A stretch of 64,000 nucleotides of DNA from Sphingopyxis sp. OPL5 (GCF_003797775.2 NZ_CP060725.1:3466001-3530000), one strand, 5' to 3'. Positions 16,257 through 26,477 are shown, counted from the stretch's first letter. Program-made: numbers and translations. Notes: generated by a model from the sequence alone, not told the origin.

Positions 16257-19184
16257 ATGTCCGATCTTTCAGCGCTGGCCCCCGCCCGCTTCGCCCGTTC
16301 CCTGATGTCCGCCTGCGCCGCGCTGGCATTGCTTGGCGCGCCGCCCGTCGCTTTGGCCCAAGGCAGCGCGCCGACCGCGCAGGTTCAGCCCGACAGCTGG
16401 CTGTACGAAGGCAGCGACATCCCGCGCGACACCGCGTGGCAGTTCGGCACGCTGCCCAACGGCGTGCGCTATGCGGTGCGCAACAATGGCGTGCCCCCGG
16501 GGCAGGTGTCGATCCGCGTCCGCATGGACGTCGGCTCGATGTTCGAAACCGAGCAGGAGCGCGGGTTTGCGCATCTTCTCGAACATCTGACCTTCCGCGG
16601 TTCCGAACATATTCCCGACGGCGAGGCCAAGCGCATTTGGCAGCGCTTCGGGGTGAGCTTCGGCAGCGATTCCAATGCCCAGACGACGCCGACGCAGACC
16701 GCCTATCAACTCGACCTGCCCAGCGCGACCCCGGCGACGCTCGACGAAAGCATGAAACTGCTCGCCGGCATGGTCCGCGAACCGCTGATTTCCGACACTG
16801 CGGTCGCCGCCGAGCGCGGTGTCGTGCAGTCCGAACTGCGCGAATCGGACGGGCCGCAAAAGCGGATCGCCGATGCGACCAACGCGCATCTGTTCGCCGG
16901 CCAACTGCTCGGCGACCGCTCGCCGATCGGCACCTATGACTCGCTTGCTGCGGCACGCGCGAGCACCGTCAAGGCCTTCCACGATCGCTGGTACCGCCCC
17001 GACCGCGCGGTGGTGGTGATGGTCGGTGACGGCGACCCCGCCGAATTCGCACGGCTGATCGCCAAATATTATGGCGACTGGAAAGCCGGCGGGCCGATGC
17101 CGAAACAGCCCGATTTCGGCAAACCCGACCCCAAAGCGCCCGCGGCACTGCAGATCGTCGAGGCGAACCAGCCCCCGGCGCTGACCCTCGCGATGGTCCG
17201 GCCATGGATCAAGCGGATCGACACGGTCGAGAACACCCGGCGGCTGTACCTCGAGTTCCTCGCCATCGCGCTGGTCAACCGGCGGCTCGAAAACCGCGCG
17301 CGCGCGGGCGGCAGCTACCTGGTCGCGACCGCCGAACAACAATATGTCAGCCGCAGCGCCGATGTGACGCTGGCGCAGATCGTGCCGCTCGGCGACTGGA
17401 AGGCGGCGCTCGCCGATGTCCGCGGCGTCATCGCCGATGCGACCCAGAACCCGCCGTCGCAGGCCGACATCGACCGCGAAGCGAACGAGATTCAGGCGTT
17501 CCTCGTCAAGGAATTGCAGAACGCGCGCAACGAACCCGGCGCTCGGCTCGCCGACGACATGGTGCGTGCCGTCGACATCGGCGAGACGGTGACCAGCCCG
17601 CAGGGACAGGTCGACATGTTCGCCGCGATCCGCGCCTCGGCAACTCCGAAGGTGATGCTCGACATCAGCAAGGCGATCTTCTCGGGTCCCGCGACGCGTG
17701 TCGTCCTGACCACCCCGACCGCCATCCCCGGCGGCCAGCCCGCGCTGCTCGCCGCATTGAAGGCGCCCGCGGCGATCCGCGACGACCGGCTGACCGCCGC
17801 CGACGTCAATTTCAAGCAATTGCCTCCGCTCGGTACGCCGACTCCGATCGTCAAGACCGAGCGGCTGCTCGGGCTGCGCGCCGAACGGATCGAACTCGGC
17901 AATGGCGTCACGGCGCTGATCTCGGACAACAAGGTCGAACCCGGCAAGGTGCGCGTCAACGTCCGGTTCGGCACCGGCAACCGCAGCGTCGCGGCGAACG
18001 AGCCGAACCTGCTGTGGACCGGCGACTATGCGCTGATCGCCAGCGGTATCGGTCCGTGGGGACAGAATGAGATCGACGCGCTGACCAACGGCCGCCAGAT
18101 CCAGCTCAATTTCGCGATCGACGACGATGCGTTCGAACTGTCGGCGGAAACCAAGCCAGACGACCTCGACGACCAACTGCGGCTGATCGCCGGTAAGCTC
18201 GCGACTCCGCGCTGGGACGCGGCGCCGGTCGAACGGCTGCGCATCGGTTTCCTGACCGGATACGACCTTAACGACGCGACGCCCAACGCGGTGCTCGACC
18301 GCAATCTGCGTGGCTGGCTCGCCGCCGACGACAAGCGCTGGTCGCCGCCCGACAAGGCGGCGATCGAGGCGCTGACGCCCGCCGCTTTCCGCGCCTTCTG
18401 GGAACCGCGGCTCGCGAGCGGGCCGATCGAGGTCCAGATTTTCGGCGACCTGTCGGCGATCGACTATCGCAAGATCCTGTCCGAAACGCTCGGCGCGCTC
18501 GCACCGCGCCCGCCGATCCTGCCCGCCGGCGGCCAGCAGGTCGCCTTTGCCAAGCATCTTGCGGCGCCCGCGCTCGCCTATCATCGCGGCGACAAGGGGC
18601 AGGCGGCGGCGATGACCGCCTGGCCGACAAGCGGCGGCTTGGCCGCGCCGCGCGATACGCGCACGCTCGAGGTGCTCGCGGCGATCTTCAACGACCGGCT
18701 GTTCGACCGGCTGCGCGCCGAACAGGGGGCAAGCTATGGTCCCGTCGTCGACAGCCACTGGCCGACCGGTTTCGACAGCGGCGGTTATCTGCTCGTCGGC
18801 AGTCTGCTGGCGCCCAAGGATATCGACCGTTTCTATACGATCGCCGGGGATATCGCCGCCGACCTCGCCGCCAATCCGGTGACCGCCGACGAACTGGCGC
18901 GCAACGCCGGCCCGATCCGCGAGCAGGTGGCACGTGCGTCGACCGGCAACGTCTTCTGGATGTACCTGCTGGAGGGCGCGACAACCGACCCGCGCGTCGC
19001 CGCGGCGGCGCTGTCGATGGAACAGGATATCGGCGCGGTCACCGCCGCCGATGTCCAGCGGCTCGCACGGCTCTATCTGGCACCCGACAAGCAATGGTCG
19101 CTGGCGATCCTGCCAACGGGCATGACGCTGGCCGAGGCGTCGGCGCTCGATGCCCCGGCTGCCGCGGCCGCGGGCGGGCGCTAA
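16257..19184 (+). CDS. Exported M16 zinc metalloprotease (two-module)
   Basis: The 975-residue protein has a signal peptide ending near PVALAQG. The inverted zinc motif is present as HLLEH near residue 105, with the downstream Glu ligand in VVQSELRES about 75 residues later. The second half repeats the M16 fold without the metal motif, as in pitrilysin-type single-chain enzymes. It likely degrades peptides in the periplasm. AAGGTGGGG lies just before ATG 16257. It ends 6 nt from the convergent antiporter gene. Confidence 0.9.
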   Translation: MSDLSALAPARFARSLMSACAALALLGAPPVALAQGSAPTAQVQPDSWLYEGSDIPRDTAWQFGTLPNGVRYAVRNNGVPPGQVSIRVRMDVGSMFETEQERGFAHLLEHLTFRGSEHIPDGEAKRIWQRFGVSFGSDSNAQTTPTQTAYQLDLPSATPATLDESMKLLAGMVREPLISDTAVAAERGVVQSELRESDGPQKRIADATNAHLFAGQLLGDRSPIGTYDSLAAARASTVKAFHDRWYRPDRAVVVMVGDGDPAEFARLIAKYYGDWKAGGPMPKQPDFGKPDPKAPAALQIVEANQPPALTLAMVRPWIKRIDTVENTRRLYLEFLAIALVNRRLENRARAGGSYLVATAEQQYVSRSADVTLAQIVPLGDWKAALADVRGVIADATQNPPSQADIDREANEIQAFLVKELQNARNEPGARLADDMVRAVDIGETVTSPQGQVDMFAAIRASATPKVMLDISKAIFSGPATRVVLTTPTAIPGGQPALLAALKAPAAIRDDRLTAADVNFKQLPPLGTPTPIVKTERLLGLRAERIELGNGVTALISDNKVEPGKVRVNVRFGTGNRSVAANEPNLLWTGDYALIASGIGPWGQNEIDALTNGRQIQLNFAIDDDAFELSAETKPDDLDDQLRLIAGKLATPRWDAAPVERLRIGFLTGYDLNDATPNAVLDRNLRGWLAADDKRWSPPDKAAIEALTPAAFRAFWEPRLASGPIEVQIFGDLSAIDYRKILSETLGALAPRPPILPAGGQQVAFAKHLAAPALAYHRGDKGQAAAMTAWPTSGGLAAPRDTRTLEVLAAIFNDRLFDRLRAEQGASYGPVVDSHWPTGFDSGGYLLVGSLLAPKDIDRFYTIAGDIAADLAANPVTADELARNAGPIREQVARASTGNVFWMYLLEGATTDPRVAAAALSMEQDIGAVTAADVQRLARLYLAPDKQWSLAILPTGMTLAEASALDAPAAAAAGGR

Positions 19185-19190
19185 ACCGGC

Positions 19191-20981
19191 CTAGGCGGTG
19201 TCGTCGGCGCGGGCGGCGGGGCGCGGGCGCAGCTTGCGGATTCGCGGTTCCTGGTCGAGGTCGCCCTTGGTCATGATGTCGCGCCGCATCTTGGCGCGCA
19301 CGTCGTGGATCGAGGCGATCACCGGCCCCATCGCGACGCCGAGGTCGATCAGCACCGCTTCGGCGAGTTGCAGCGAGCTTTCGAGCGTTTCGGGGACCGC
19401 ATCGGTCGCGCCAGCGCGATAGAGCGCGGCGGCATGATCGGCGTCGCGGGCGCGCGATATGATCGGCAGCCTGGGATATTTCTGGCGCATCTGCTTCGTC
19501 ATGCGCAGCTGCTGGACGGGATCGTCCATCGTCAGCACGACCGCGTCGGCGCTTTCGATCCCCAGCTTGTCGAGGCTGCCCGGACGCGCGACGTCGGCGA
19601 AGCGGACCAGGAAGCCGTCGCGCCGCGCCGCCGCGACGGTGTCGATATCGGCATCGACCGCGATATAGGGGCGCTGATGTTCGCGCAGCAGTTCGGCGAC
19701 GGTACGCCCGACGCGGCCGAAGCCGACGACGACGGTGCGTCCCGTCGGCGTGTCGTCGGTCTGGGCATCGCCGGTTCGCATCTCGATCCGCCGCGAAATA
19801 TCGTGGCCGACGCGGGCGAGTAGGGGGGTGATCGTCAGGCCGATCGCGGTGACGAGCTGCCAGAATTCGGCGGTGTCGCGGCTGATGATCTGCGCCTGCA
19901 GCGCGGTGGCGAGCACGATCAGCGTCGTTTCGGACGGGCTGGCCATCAGCAGGCCGACCTCGGTCGCGGTGCCGCGCCGCGCGACGCCCGAAAAGCGGAG
20001 CAGCGCGGCGGTGACGGTCGCCTTGATCGCGACGACGCCAACGACCGCGGCGATCAGCGCCGGCCATTGGTCGGCGATCGTCATCAGGTTGAGCCCCATG
20101 CCGACGCTGATCAGGAAGACCCCGAGCGCGAGGCCCTTGAACGGCGCGGTGATCGCCTCGACCTCGCCATGATATTCGGTCTCGGCGATCATCAGGCCGG
20201 CGAGCAGCGCGCCGACGATCGGCGACAGCCCGACCGTCGCGGTCGCGAGCGCGGCGACGATGACGACCAGCAGGCTGGCGGCGAGGAAGAGTTCGGGGTC
20301 CTTGGCGCGCGCCGCCTGCGCGAAGATGCGCGGCAACAGGAACCAGCCGCCGATCGCCAGCGCCGCGACGACCACCGCGCCTTGCCACAGGGTGGTCAGC
20401 AGCACTTCGGTGTTGTCGGCGGCGGCATTGGGCGCCAGCGCGCCGAGGATGAAGATGATCGGGACGATCGCCAGATCCTCGAACAACAGCATCGAGAAGG
20501 ACGCGCGCCCGACCGCCGACTTTGTACCCGCGATCGGCAGCACGAGCGCGGTCGACGAGAGCGCGAGCGCGATGCCGAGCCCGAAGGCGGCGGGGGTCGA
20601 ATAGCCGCCGATCAGCCACAGCGCGCCGCCGAGGATCACTCCGCCGAGCAGCAGTTCGGCGGCGCCGATCCCGAACACCAGCTTGCGGAGTTGCCATAAA
20701 CGGCGGAACGACAGCTCGAGCCCGATCGAGAACAGCAGCAGGATGATGCCGAACTCGGCGAAGAGCGCAATGTCCTCGGTCGATCCGATCGTGATGTGTT
20801 TCAGCCACGGATAGTCGCCGGCCAGCGCCCCCAGCCCCGACGGCCCGACGAGCAGGCCGACGAGGATGAAACCGATCACCGGGGGTAGGCGAAAGCGCGC
20901 GAACGCGGGGATGACGATGCCCGCGGCACCGAGGACCACCAGCGCATTGCCGATGGCGGAGGTTTCTGTTTCCGATACCAT
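19191..20981 (-). CDS. Monovalent cation:proton antiporter, CPA2 (KefB/C-like)
   Basis: The 596-residue protein has about 12 transmembrane segments (about residues 8-385). A cytoplasmic TrkA-N/Rossmann domain, VVVGFGRVGRTVAELLREH near residue 410, follows and ends in a basic tail. The RFRLPPVIGFILVGLLVGP start is characteristic of CPA2 transporters. It should exchange K+ or Na+ for H+, gated by nucleotide or redox state through the Rossmann domain. It is downstream of icd on the same strand, after a 64-nt gap containing two overlapping inverted repeats. Confidence 0.9.
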   Translation of the reverse strand: MVSETETSAIGNALVVLGAAGIVIPAFARFRLPPVIGFILVGLLVGPSGLGALAGDYPWLKHITIGSTEDIALFAEFGIILLLFSIGLELSFRRLWQLRKLVFGIGAAELLLGGVILGGALWLIGGYSTPAAFGLGIALALSSTALVLPIAGTKSAVGRASFSMLLFEDLAIVPIIFILGALAPNAAADNTEVLLTTLWQGAVVVAALAIGGWFLLPRIFAQAARAKDPELFLAASLLVVIVAALATATVGLSPIVGALLAGLMIAETEYHGEVEAITAPFKGLALGVFLISVGMGLNLMTIADQWPALIAAVVGVVAIKATVTAALLRFSGVARRGTATEVGLLMASPSETTLIVLATALQAQIISRDTAEFWQLVTAIGLTITPLLARVGHDISRRIEMRTGDAQTDDTPTGRTVVVGFGRVGRTVAELLREHQRPYIAVDADIDTVAAARRDGFLVRFADVARPGSLDKLGIESADAVVLTMDDPVQQLRMTKQMRQKYPRLPIISRARDADHAAALYRAGATDAVPETLESSLQLAEAVLIDLGVAMGPVIASIHDVRAKMRRDIMTKGDLDQEPRIRKLRPRPAARADDTA

Positions 20982-21008
20982 AAGGGCCGACCTTATGCAG
21001 GCCGGCCC
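20979..21008 (-). promoter_or_regulatory. Two mutually exclusive hairpins over the antiporter start codon
   Basis: On the minus strand, 20991-20997 pairs with 20979-20985 (CATAAGG/CCTTATG), burying the start codon. Alternatively 21000-21008 pairs with 20984-20992 (GGGCCGGCC/GGTCGGCCC, one G-U). The two cannot form together. No separate ribosome-binding site is visible, so folding may affect translation. Confidence 0.4.
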
Positions 21009-21045
21009 CGATTGGCTAGACGTCTATCTCAAGTAATTCGCTTGT

Positions 21046-22260
21046 TTAGGCGCTCATCTTCTTTTCGAGATTCTCGACGACGGCTTCGAAGAAGCCTTCG
21101 GTGGTCAGCCAGTTCTGGTCGGGACCGATCAGCAGCGCCAGATCCTTGGTCATCTTGCCGCTCTCGACGGTGTCGACGCAGACGCGTTCCAGCGTCTCGG
21201 CGAACTGGACCACTTCGGGGGTGTTGTCGAGCTTGCCGCGATGCTTGAGCCCGCCGGTCCAGGCGAAGATCGACGCGATCGGGTTGGTCGAGGTCGCCTT
21301 GCCCTGCTGGTGCATGCGGTAATGGCGGGTGACGGTGCCGTGCGCCGCTTCGGATTCGACGGTCTGGCCGTCGGGGGTCATCAGCACGCTGGTCATCAGC
21401 CCGAGCGAGCCAAAGCCTTGCGCGACGGTGTCCGACTGGACGTCGCCGTCGTAATTCTTGCACGCCCACACGAACTTGCCCGACCATTTGAGTGCCGAGG
21501 CGACCATGTCGTCGATCAAGCGATGTTCGTAGACGATGCCGGCGGCGTCGAACTGGGTCTTGAACTCGGCGTTGAACACCTCTTCGAACAGGTCCTTGAA
21601 ACGGCCGTCATAGGCTTTGAGGATCGTGTTCTTGGTCGAGAGGTACACCGGCCAGCCGCGCGCGAGGCCATAGTTGAGGCTGGCGCGTGCAAAGTCGCGG
21701 ATCGAATCGTCGAGGTTGTACATTCCCATCGCGACGCCCGCCGACGGGAACTGGAACACTTCCTCGTCGATCAGCGTGCCATCCTCGCCTTCGAACACCA
21801 GGCGCAGCTTGCCGGGGCCGGGGACGCGGAAGTCGGTTGCCTTATACTGGTCGCCAAACGCATGGCGGCCGACGACGATCGGGTCGGTCCAGCCGGGAAC
21901 CAGACGCGGGACATTCTTCATCACGATCGGTTCGCGGAAGACGACGCCGCCGAGGATGTTGCGGATCGTGCCGTTCGGCGACTTCCACATCTTCTTCAGC
22001 TTGAATTCCTCGACGCGCGCTTCGTCGGGGGTGATCGTCGCGCATTTGATGCCGACGCCATATTTGGCGATCGCATTGGCAGCATCGACGGTGATCTTGT
22101 CGTTGGTCTCGTCGCGCATTTCGACGCTGAGGTCGTAATAATGCAGGTCGATGTCGAGATAGGGAAGGATCAGGCGCTCACGGATCCATTGCCAGATGAT
22201 CCGGGTCATTTCGTCGCCGTCGAGTTCGACGACCGGGTTCACTACCTTGATCTTGCCCAT
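21046..22260 (-). CDS. icd: Isocitrate dehydrogenase, NADP-dependent (eukaryotic-like type)
   Basis: The 404-residue enzyme begins [20 protein letters not shown], typical of the homodimeric NADP-IDH type II found in eukaryotes and many alphaproteobacteria. Other family segments are [46 protein letters not shown] [11 protein letters not shown], and [12 protein letters not shown] near the NADP site. It converts isocitrate to 2-oxoglutarate in the TCA cycle. ATG 22260 follows AGGAAAAGG. It is divergent from psd. Confidence 0.95.
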   Translation of the reverse strand: MGKIKVVNPVVELDGDEMTRIIWQWIRERLILPYLDIDLHYYDLSVEMRDETNDKITVDAANAIAKYGVGIKCATITPDEARVEEFKLKKMWKSPNGTIRNILGGVVFREPIVMKNVPRLVPGWTDPIVVGRHAFGDQYKATDFRVPGPGKLRLVFEGEDGTLIDEEVFQFPSAGVAMGMYNLDDSIRDFARASLNYGLARGWPVYLSTKNTILKAYDGRFKDLFEEVFNAEFKTQFDAAGIVYEHRLIDDMVASALKWSGKFVWACKNYDGDVQSDTVAQGFGSLGLMTSVLMTPDGQTVESEAAHGTVTRHYRMHQQGKATSTNPIASIFAWTGGLKHRGKLDNTPEVVQFAETLERVCVDTVESGKMTKDLALLIGPDQNWLTTEGFFEAVVENLEKKMSA

Positions 22261-22418
22261 ATGCGTGCCTTTTCCTGCGGGGAGTCGAGTTGCAGGGGCC
22301 TTAAGCAAAGCCGCGCGATTGTTCAACTGCCCCGTGGTCCGTGAATTGGCGCCCCGACGACACCATCAGCGGACCTTATGCATTGTCTATGCGAGACCTG
22401 CCCCCTAGAAAGACCGCC

Positions 22419-23153
22419 ATGTCCTCATCCATATCCTCCAACCGCCCCGGTGGCGGTATCAAATGGCATTGGCCGTCGATCCATCCCGAGGGACGGAAAT
22501 TCGTCCTGATCGCCGCCATCGTCACCCTGTGTTTCTGGTTGCTCGGCTGGGAAATCGCCGGCTGGCTGATGCTCGGCATCACCGCCTGGGTCGCGGCTTT
22601 CTTTCGCGACCCGGTGCGCGTCACCCCGACCGGCAGCGATGTGGTGATCGCGCCCGCCGACGGGTTGGTCACCCAGATCGCCGAAGTCGCGCCGCCGCCC
22701 GAGATCGCGGGCGCCGACGGCATCGGCGACGCGCCGATGCTGCGCGTCTCGATCTTCATGAGTGTCTTCGACGTCCATATCAATCGCACCCCGATCGCGG
22801 GGACGCTGCGCAAGATCGTCTATATCCCTGGAAAGTTCCTCAACGCCGACCTCGACAAGGCGAGCGAGGAGAATGAACGCCAGCATTTCGTCGTCGAGCG
22901 CGGCGACGGGGTACGCATCGGCTTTACCCAGATCGCCGGGCTGGTGGCGCGGCGCATCCTGCCGTTCGTCAGCATGGGGCAGGATGTCTCGACCGGCCAG
23001 CGGATCGGGCTGATCCGGTTCGGCAGCCGCGTCGACGTCTATCTGCCCGCGGGCACGACGCCGCAGGTCCTGCTCGGCCAGCGCACGCTGGCGGGCGAAA
23101 CCGTCGTCGCGCGGATCGGCACCGCGGACCTCCTCGACGGCATCGGCCAATAA
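22419..23153 (+). CDS. psd: Phosphatidylserine decarboxylase proenzyme
   Basis: This 244-residue protein is of the short psd type. A membrane segment near residues 25-60 is followed by [19 protein letters not shown] and the catalytic [11 protein letters not shown]. The self-cleavage site is the Gly-Ser of [11 protein letters not shown], which would give the pyruvoyl alpha chain. It makes phosphatidylethanolamine. The start is uncertain: ATG 22419 is chosen, with 22389 and 22341 also in frame. pssA follows after 1 nt, pairing consecutive enzymes of the same pathway. Confidence 0.9.
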   Translation: MSSSISSNRPGGGIKWHWPSIHPEGRKFVLIAAIVTLCFWLLGWEIAGWLMLGITAWVAAFFRDPVRVTPTGSDVVIAPADGLVTQIAEVAPPPEIAGADGIGDAPMLRVSIFMSVFDVHINRTPIAGTLRKIVYIPGKFLNADLDKASEENERQHFVVERGDGVRIGFTQIAGLVARRILPFVSMGQDVSTGQRIGLIRFGSRVDVYLPAGTTPQVLLGQRTLAGETVVARIGTADLLDGIGQ

Positions 23154-23154
23154 T

Positions 23155-23928
23155 ATGGCGGCGGGCGAGGAGATTCCCGCGGACGCTGCCGGCCGTCGCA
23201 TCGGCGGCATCAGCCTGCGCGCCTTTCCGCCCAACGCGATCACCGTGCTGGCGCTCTGTTTCGGGCTGACCGGGGTGCGGTTCGCGATCGGCGGGCAATT
23301 CGAATATGCGATCGGCGCGGTGATCTTTGCCGGGGTGCTCGACGGCATGGACGGCCGTATCGCCCGGTTGCTCCGCGCGCAGAGCAAGTTCGGGGCCGAG
23401 CTCGATTCGCTGTCCGACGTGATCGCCTTCGGCGTCGCGCCGGCGATGATCCTCTTCCTGTGGTCGCTCACCGATGCGCCGAAATTCGGCTGGACCGCGG
23501 CGCTCGCGCTCGCGGTGTGCTGTGCACTGCGCCTCGCACGTTTCAACTCGCGCATGGATGCCGATTTCCAGCCGCACAAATCGGCGGGTTTCATGACCGG
23601 TATCCCGGCGCCGGCCGGGGCCGGGCTGTCCTTTGTGCCGGTCTATCTGTGGCTGGTGACGGGTAACGAGCTGTTCCGCCAATGGTATCTGGTCATGCCC
23701 TGGGCGCTCGGGGTTGCGATGCTGATGATCTCGGCAATCCCGACCTACGGCTGGTCGTCCTTTCGCCTGCGCCGCTCGTGGCGGCTGTTCGCGCTGGCGG
23801 GCGTGGGCCTGTTCGGCGCGGCGCTGGTCACTGCACCCTGGCTGACATTGCTCGGGGTGTGCGCGGTCTATCTGGCGCTGCTGCCGTTCGGTATCGCCAG
23901 CTACGCCCGCGTCAGGCGGCGCGGCTGA
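23155..23928 (+). CDS. pssA: CDP-diacylglycerol-serine O-phosphatidyltransferase
   Basis: The 257-residue membrane protein has the CDP-alcohol phosphotransferase signature DGx2ARx8Gx3Dx3D, running from the second DG of VLDGMDGRIAR through SKFGAELDSLSD near residues 62-90. It joins CDP-diacylglycerol and serine to make phosphatidylserine, the substrate of Psd encoded just upstream. The last 17 nt overlap the convergent small membrane protein gene. Confidence 0.92.
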   Translation: MAAGEEIPADAAGRRIGGISLRAFPPNAITVLALCFGLTGVRFAIGGQFEYAIGAVIFAGVLDGMDGRIARLLRAQSKFGAELDSLSDVIAFGVAPAMILFLWSLTDAPKFGWTAALALAVCCALRLARFNSRMDADFQPHKSAGFMTGIPAPAGAGLSFVPVYLWLVTGNELFRQWYLVMPWALGVAMLMISAIPTYGWSSFRLRRSWRLFALAGVGLFGAALVTAPWLTLLGVCAVYLALLPFGIASYARVRRRG

Positions 23929-24175
23929 GAACCGGGTAGGCCGTCAGCACGGCACGAACCGGTCGCGGCGCGTCGCGGCGTTCGGCGCGGCGGCGCAGCA
24001 GCACCGCATCATTTGTAGGACCGGTGACCGGACCCGTCGCGATCGGAAAGGCGCCTTCGCCGAGCAGCGCGGAGAGAATGGCCGATTCGTTGTTCTTCAG
24101 CATCGCGAGGATCACAGTGATGCCGAGCCCGGCGGCAATGGCGAAGAGGAGAGCTGCTGCGACCTGAACCATCAT
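23912..24175 (-). CDS. Small single-span membrane protein, unknown, downstream of a LexA-type box
   Basis: The 87-residue product starts [30 protein letters not shown], giving one N-terminal transmembrane helix, then a short acidic-to-basic tail with an Arg-rich stretch (LLRRRAERR). ATG 24175 or 24172 follows GGAAGGA. I recognise no family. A GTTC-N7-GTTC motif lies 70-84 nt upstream (24245-24259). Small LexA-controlled membrane proteins that block division (SidA type) are known in Caulobacter, so a similar role is possible but unproven. Confidence 0.7.
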   Translation of the reverse strand: MMVQVAAALLFAIAAGLGITVILAMLKNNESAILSALLGEGAFPIATGPVTGPTNDAVLLRRRAERRDAPRPVRAVLTAYPVLSRAA

Positions 24176-24244
24176 CTTGTCCTTCCGGTTTCTTTGTGCG
24201 AAACCATGATCGGAACGACGGCCTCGCTGCACATTTCGTTCCAT

Positions 24245-24259
24245 GTTCTCGTTTTGTTC
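24245..24259 (-). promoter_or_regulatory. Candidate LexA (SOS) box, GTTC-N7-GTTC
   Basis: GTTC at 24245-24248 and GTTC at 24256-24259 with exactly 7 nt between match the alphaproteobacterial LexA operator (GAAC-N7-GAAC on the minus strand). TTGAGA (24263-24258, minus) could be an overlapping -35. It lies within the 317-nt gap 24176-24492, between the small membrane protein gene and rpsB. The distance to rpsB is about 230 nt, so the small gene is the likelier target. Confidence 0.5.
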
Positions 24260-24426
24260 TCAAGGCATTTGCGACGAATGGAGTCATTTTGTCGCCGGGA
24301 CGAGTCCGTCCGCGGGGCGGGCGCGATGGCTCGATGCGACGAAAAGCGTGCGCCGACCCTTGCTTTCGGCGCGCAAGCCCGCTAACGGGCCGCCCATTCC
24401 ACATGGAAAGCGCACATAAACCGGTG

Positions 24427-24453
24427 CCGGGATCCGTCGCTTGCGACACCCGG
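24427..24453 (+). promoter_or_regulatory. Stem-loop in rpsB leader
   Basis: Outer arms CCGGG/CCCGG (24427-24431, 24449-24453) enclose GTCGC/GCGAC (24436-24440, 24443-24447). The structure ends 40 nt before the rpsB start. S2 commonly autoregulates through its leader; whether this hairpin is the binding site is unknown. Otherwise the 24176-24492 gap shows only the LexA-type box and the rpsB ribosome site AAGGAGAAAG. Confidence 0.35.
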
Positions 24454-24492
24454 TTCTTGCTTTCCAGAGGACCAACCGGAAGGAGAAAGACC

Positions 24493-25362
24493 ATGGCGGC
24501 CCCTGTCGTCACGATGCAGAATCTTATCGAAGCTGGCGCCCACTTCGGCCACCAGACCCACCGTTGGAACCCGCGCATGAAGCCGTATATCTTCGGCGCG
24601 CGCAACGGCATCCACATTCTCGACCTGTCGCAGACCGTGCCGCTCTTTGCGCGCGCTCTCGAATTCGTCGCCTCGTCGGCGGCTTCGGGTGGCAAGGTGT
24701 TGTTCGTCGGTACCAAGCGCCAGGCGCAGGGCCCGATCGCCGATGCGGCCCGCGCCTCGGGTCAGCATTTCGTCAACCACCGCTGGCTGGGCGGCATGCT
24801 CACCAACTGGAAGACGATCTCGAACTCGATCAAGCGCCTCAAGACGCTCGAAGAGCAGCTCTCGGGCGACACCTCGGGCCTGACCAAGAAGGAAGTGCTC
24901 AACCGCACCCGCGAACGCGACAAGCTGGAAATGTCGCTCGGCGGCATCCGCGACATGGGCGGCATTCCCGACGTGATGTTCGTGATCGACGCGAACAAGG
25001 AAGAGCTGGCGATCAAGGAAGCCAATGTCCTTGGCATCCCCGTCGTCGCGATCCTCGATTCGAACGTCTCGCCCGACGGCATCGCTTTCCCGGTTCCGGC
25101 GAACGATGACGCCGCGCGCGCCATCCGCCTGTACTGCGATGCGATCGCCCAGGCTGCGACCCGTGGCGGGCAGCAGGCCCGCGCCGATCGCGGCGAAGAC
25201 CTTGGCGCCGCAGTGAACCCCGTCGCCGAACCCGTGCTCGTCGAAGAAACGGCTCCGGTCGCTGACGAAGCCCCGGCCGCCGATGCTGCCGCTCCGGTGA
25301 CCGAAGACGAACAGGTCTCGCCCGAAGCAGCGGCCGAAACCGAACGCCAGAGCGACGCCTAA
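24493..25362 (+). CDS. rpsB: 30S ribosomal protein S2
   Basis: The 289-residue protein begins [20 protein letters not shown] and contains [13 protein letters not shown] and [15 protein letters not shown], all diagnostic of S2. It has an Ala/Glu-rich acidic extension of about 60 residues at the C-terminus compared with the ~240-residue E. coli protein, as seen in other alphaproteobacteria. AAGGAGAAAG precedes ATG 24493. It heads the rpsB-tsf-pyrH-frr block. Confidence 0.97.
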   Translation: MAAPVVTMQNLIEAGAHFGHQTHRWNPRMKPYIFGARNGIHILDLSQTVPLFARALEFVASSAASGGKVLFVGTKRQAQGPIADAARASGQHFVNHRWLGGMLTNWKTISNSIKRLKTLEEQLSGDTSGLTKKEVLNRTRERDKLEMSLGGIRDMGGIPDVMFVIDANKEELAIKEANVLGIPVVAILDSNVSPDGIAFPVPANDDAARAIRLYCDAIAQAATRGGQQARADRGEDLGAAVNPVAEPVLVEETAPVADEAPAADAAAPVTEDEQVSPEAAAETERQSDA

Positions 25363-25373
25363 GCGCTTGCTCG

Positions 25374-25429
25374 GATGACGGGACGGCGCGCGAACTCTCG
25401 GGTTCGCACGCCGTCCCGGTCATCGTTTT
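25374..25429 (+). terminator. Strong hairpin terminator between rpsB and tsf
   Basis: Arms 25374-25395 and 25402-25424 pair almost fully (one bulge, one mismatch) and are followed by TTTT at 25426-25429. It may act as a partial terminator or attenuator that lets S2 be made in excess of EF-Ts. Confidence 0.75.
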
Positions 25430-25504
25430 GACTTATCGCCCCGCCATGCGCGCGGGCGTCATGCAGGCCGGATCGACGGCTTGCCCCACAGGAAAGGATC
25501 ACCC

Positions 25505-26431
25505 ATGGCTGAGATCACGGCCTCCCTCGTCAAGGAACTGCGCGACCGTACCGGCGCCGGCATGATGGATTGCAAGAAAGCGCTGGCCGAAAATGGCGGC
25601 GACATCGAAGCATCGATCGACTGGCTGCGCACCAAGGGCCTTGCCGCCGCCGCCAAGAAGGCCGGCCGCGTGGCCGCCGAAGGCCTGGTCGGCGTTGCCA
25701 CCGATGGCACCCGCGGCGCGATGGTCGAAGTCAACAGCGAGACCGACTTCGTCGCCAAGAACGAGCAGTTCCAGGGCTTCGTCCGCGACGTGACCCAGGT
25801 CGCGCTTGCCGGTAACCTGACCGACGTCGATGCGCTCGGTGCCGCGGCCTATCCGGCCGGCGGCACCGTCACCGAGGCGCTGACCCAGAATATCGCGACG
25901 ATCGGTGAAAACCAGTCGCTGCGCCGTTCGGCGATCATGTCGGTGAACTCGGGCGTCGTCACCGCCTATGTCCACAACGCCGCCGCGCCCGGCATGGGCA
26001 AGATCGGCGTGCTGGTCGCGCTCGAATCGACCGCCGGTGCCGACGTTCTCGAACCGCTCGGCAAGCAGCTGGCGATGCACGTCGCCGCCGCCAATCCGCT
26101 GGCGCTGAACGGCGACGATCTCGACGCCGAACTCGTCGCCCGCGAACGCGCGATCGCCGAGGAAAAGGCTGCCCAGTCGGGCAAGCCCGCTGACATCGTC
26201 GCCAAGATGGTCGACGGCGGCATCGCCAAGTTCCGCAAGGAAAATGCGCTGCTGTCGCAGCTGTTCGTGATGGACGGCAAGACCCCGGTCGCCGAAGTTG
26301 TCGCCGCCGCCGGCAAGGACGTCGGCGCGACGATCACGCTCAAGGGCTTCACGCGCTTCCAGCTCGGCGAAGGCATCGAGAAGGAAGAAAGCGATTTCGC
26401 GGCGGAAGTCGCGGCGGTCGCCGGCGTCTAA
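25505..26431 (+). CDS. tsf: Elongation factor Ts
   Basis: The 308-residue protein has an N-terminal UBA-like segment with [18 protein letters not shown], and the [10 protein letters not shown] motif that contacts EF-Tu. It is the nucleotide exchange factor for EF-Tu. AGGAAAGGATCACCC precedes ATG 25505. Confidence 0.97.
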   Translation: MAEITASLVKELRDRTGAGMMDCKKALAENGGDIEASIDWLRTKGLAAAAKKAGRVAAEGLVGVATDGTRGAMVEVNSETDFVAKNEQFQGFVRDVTQVALAGNLTDVDALGAAAYPAGGTVTEALTQNIATIGENQSLRRSAIMSVNSGVVTAYVHNAAAPGMGKIGVLVALESTAGADVLEPLGKQLAMHVAAANPLALNGDDLDAELVARERAIAEEKAAQSGKPADIVAKMVDGGIAKFRKENALLSQLFVMDGKTPVAEVVAAAGKDVGATITLKGFTRFQLGEGIEKEESDFAAEVAAVAGV

Positions 26432-26477
26432 AAGAAACGTGGGGTTGCTGCGCCGCGGCGCGGCAGTCCGCTTGGCA

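Noticed and set aside
16269..19094. 941-codon open frame antisense to the M16 protease
   Set aside because: The + strand shows clear protease motifs, whereas the antisense product is Arg/Gly-rich with no recognisable domain.
23912..24244. Longer 110-residue form of the small membrane protein starting at 24244
   Set aside because: The extra 23 residues are highly charged and precede the membrane helix, while GGAAGGA is placed for the starts at 24175/24172.
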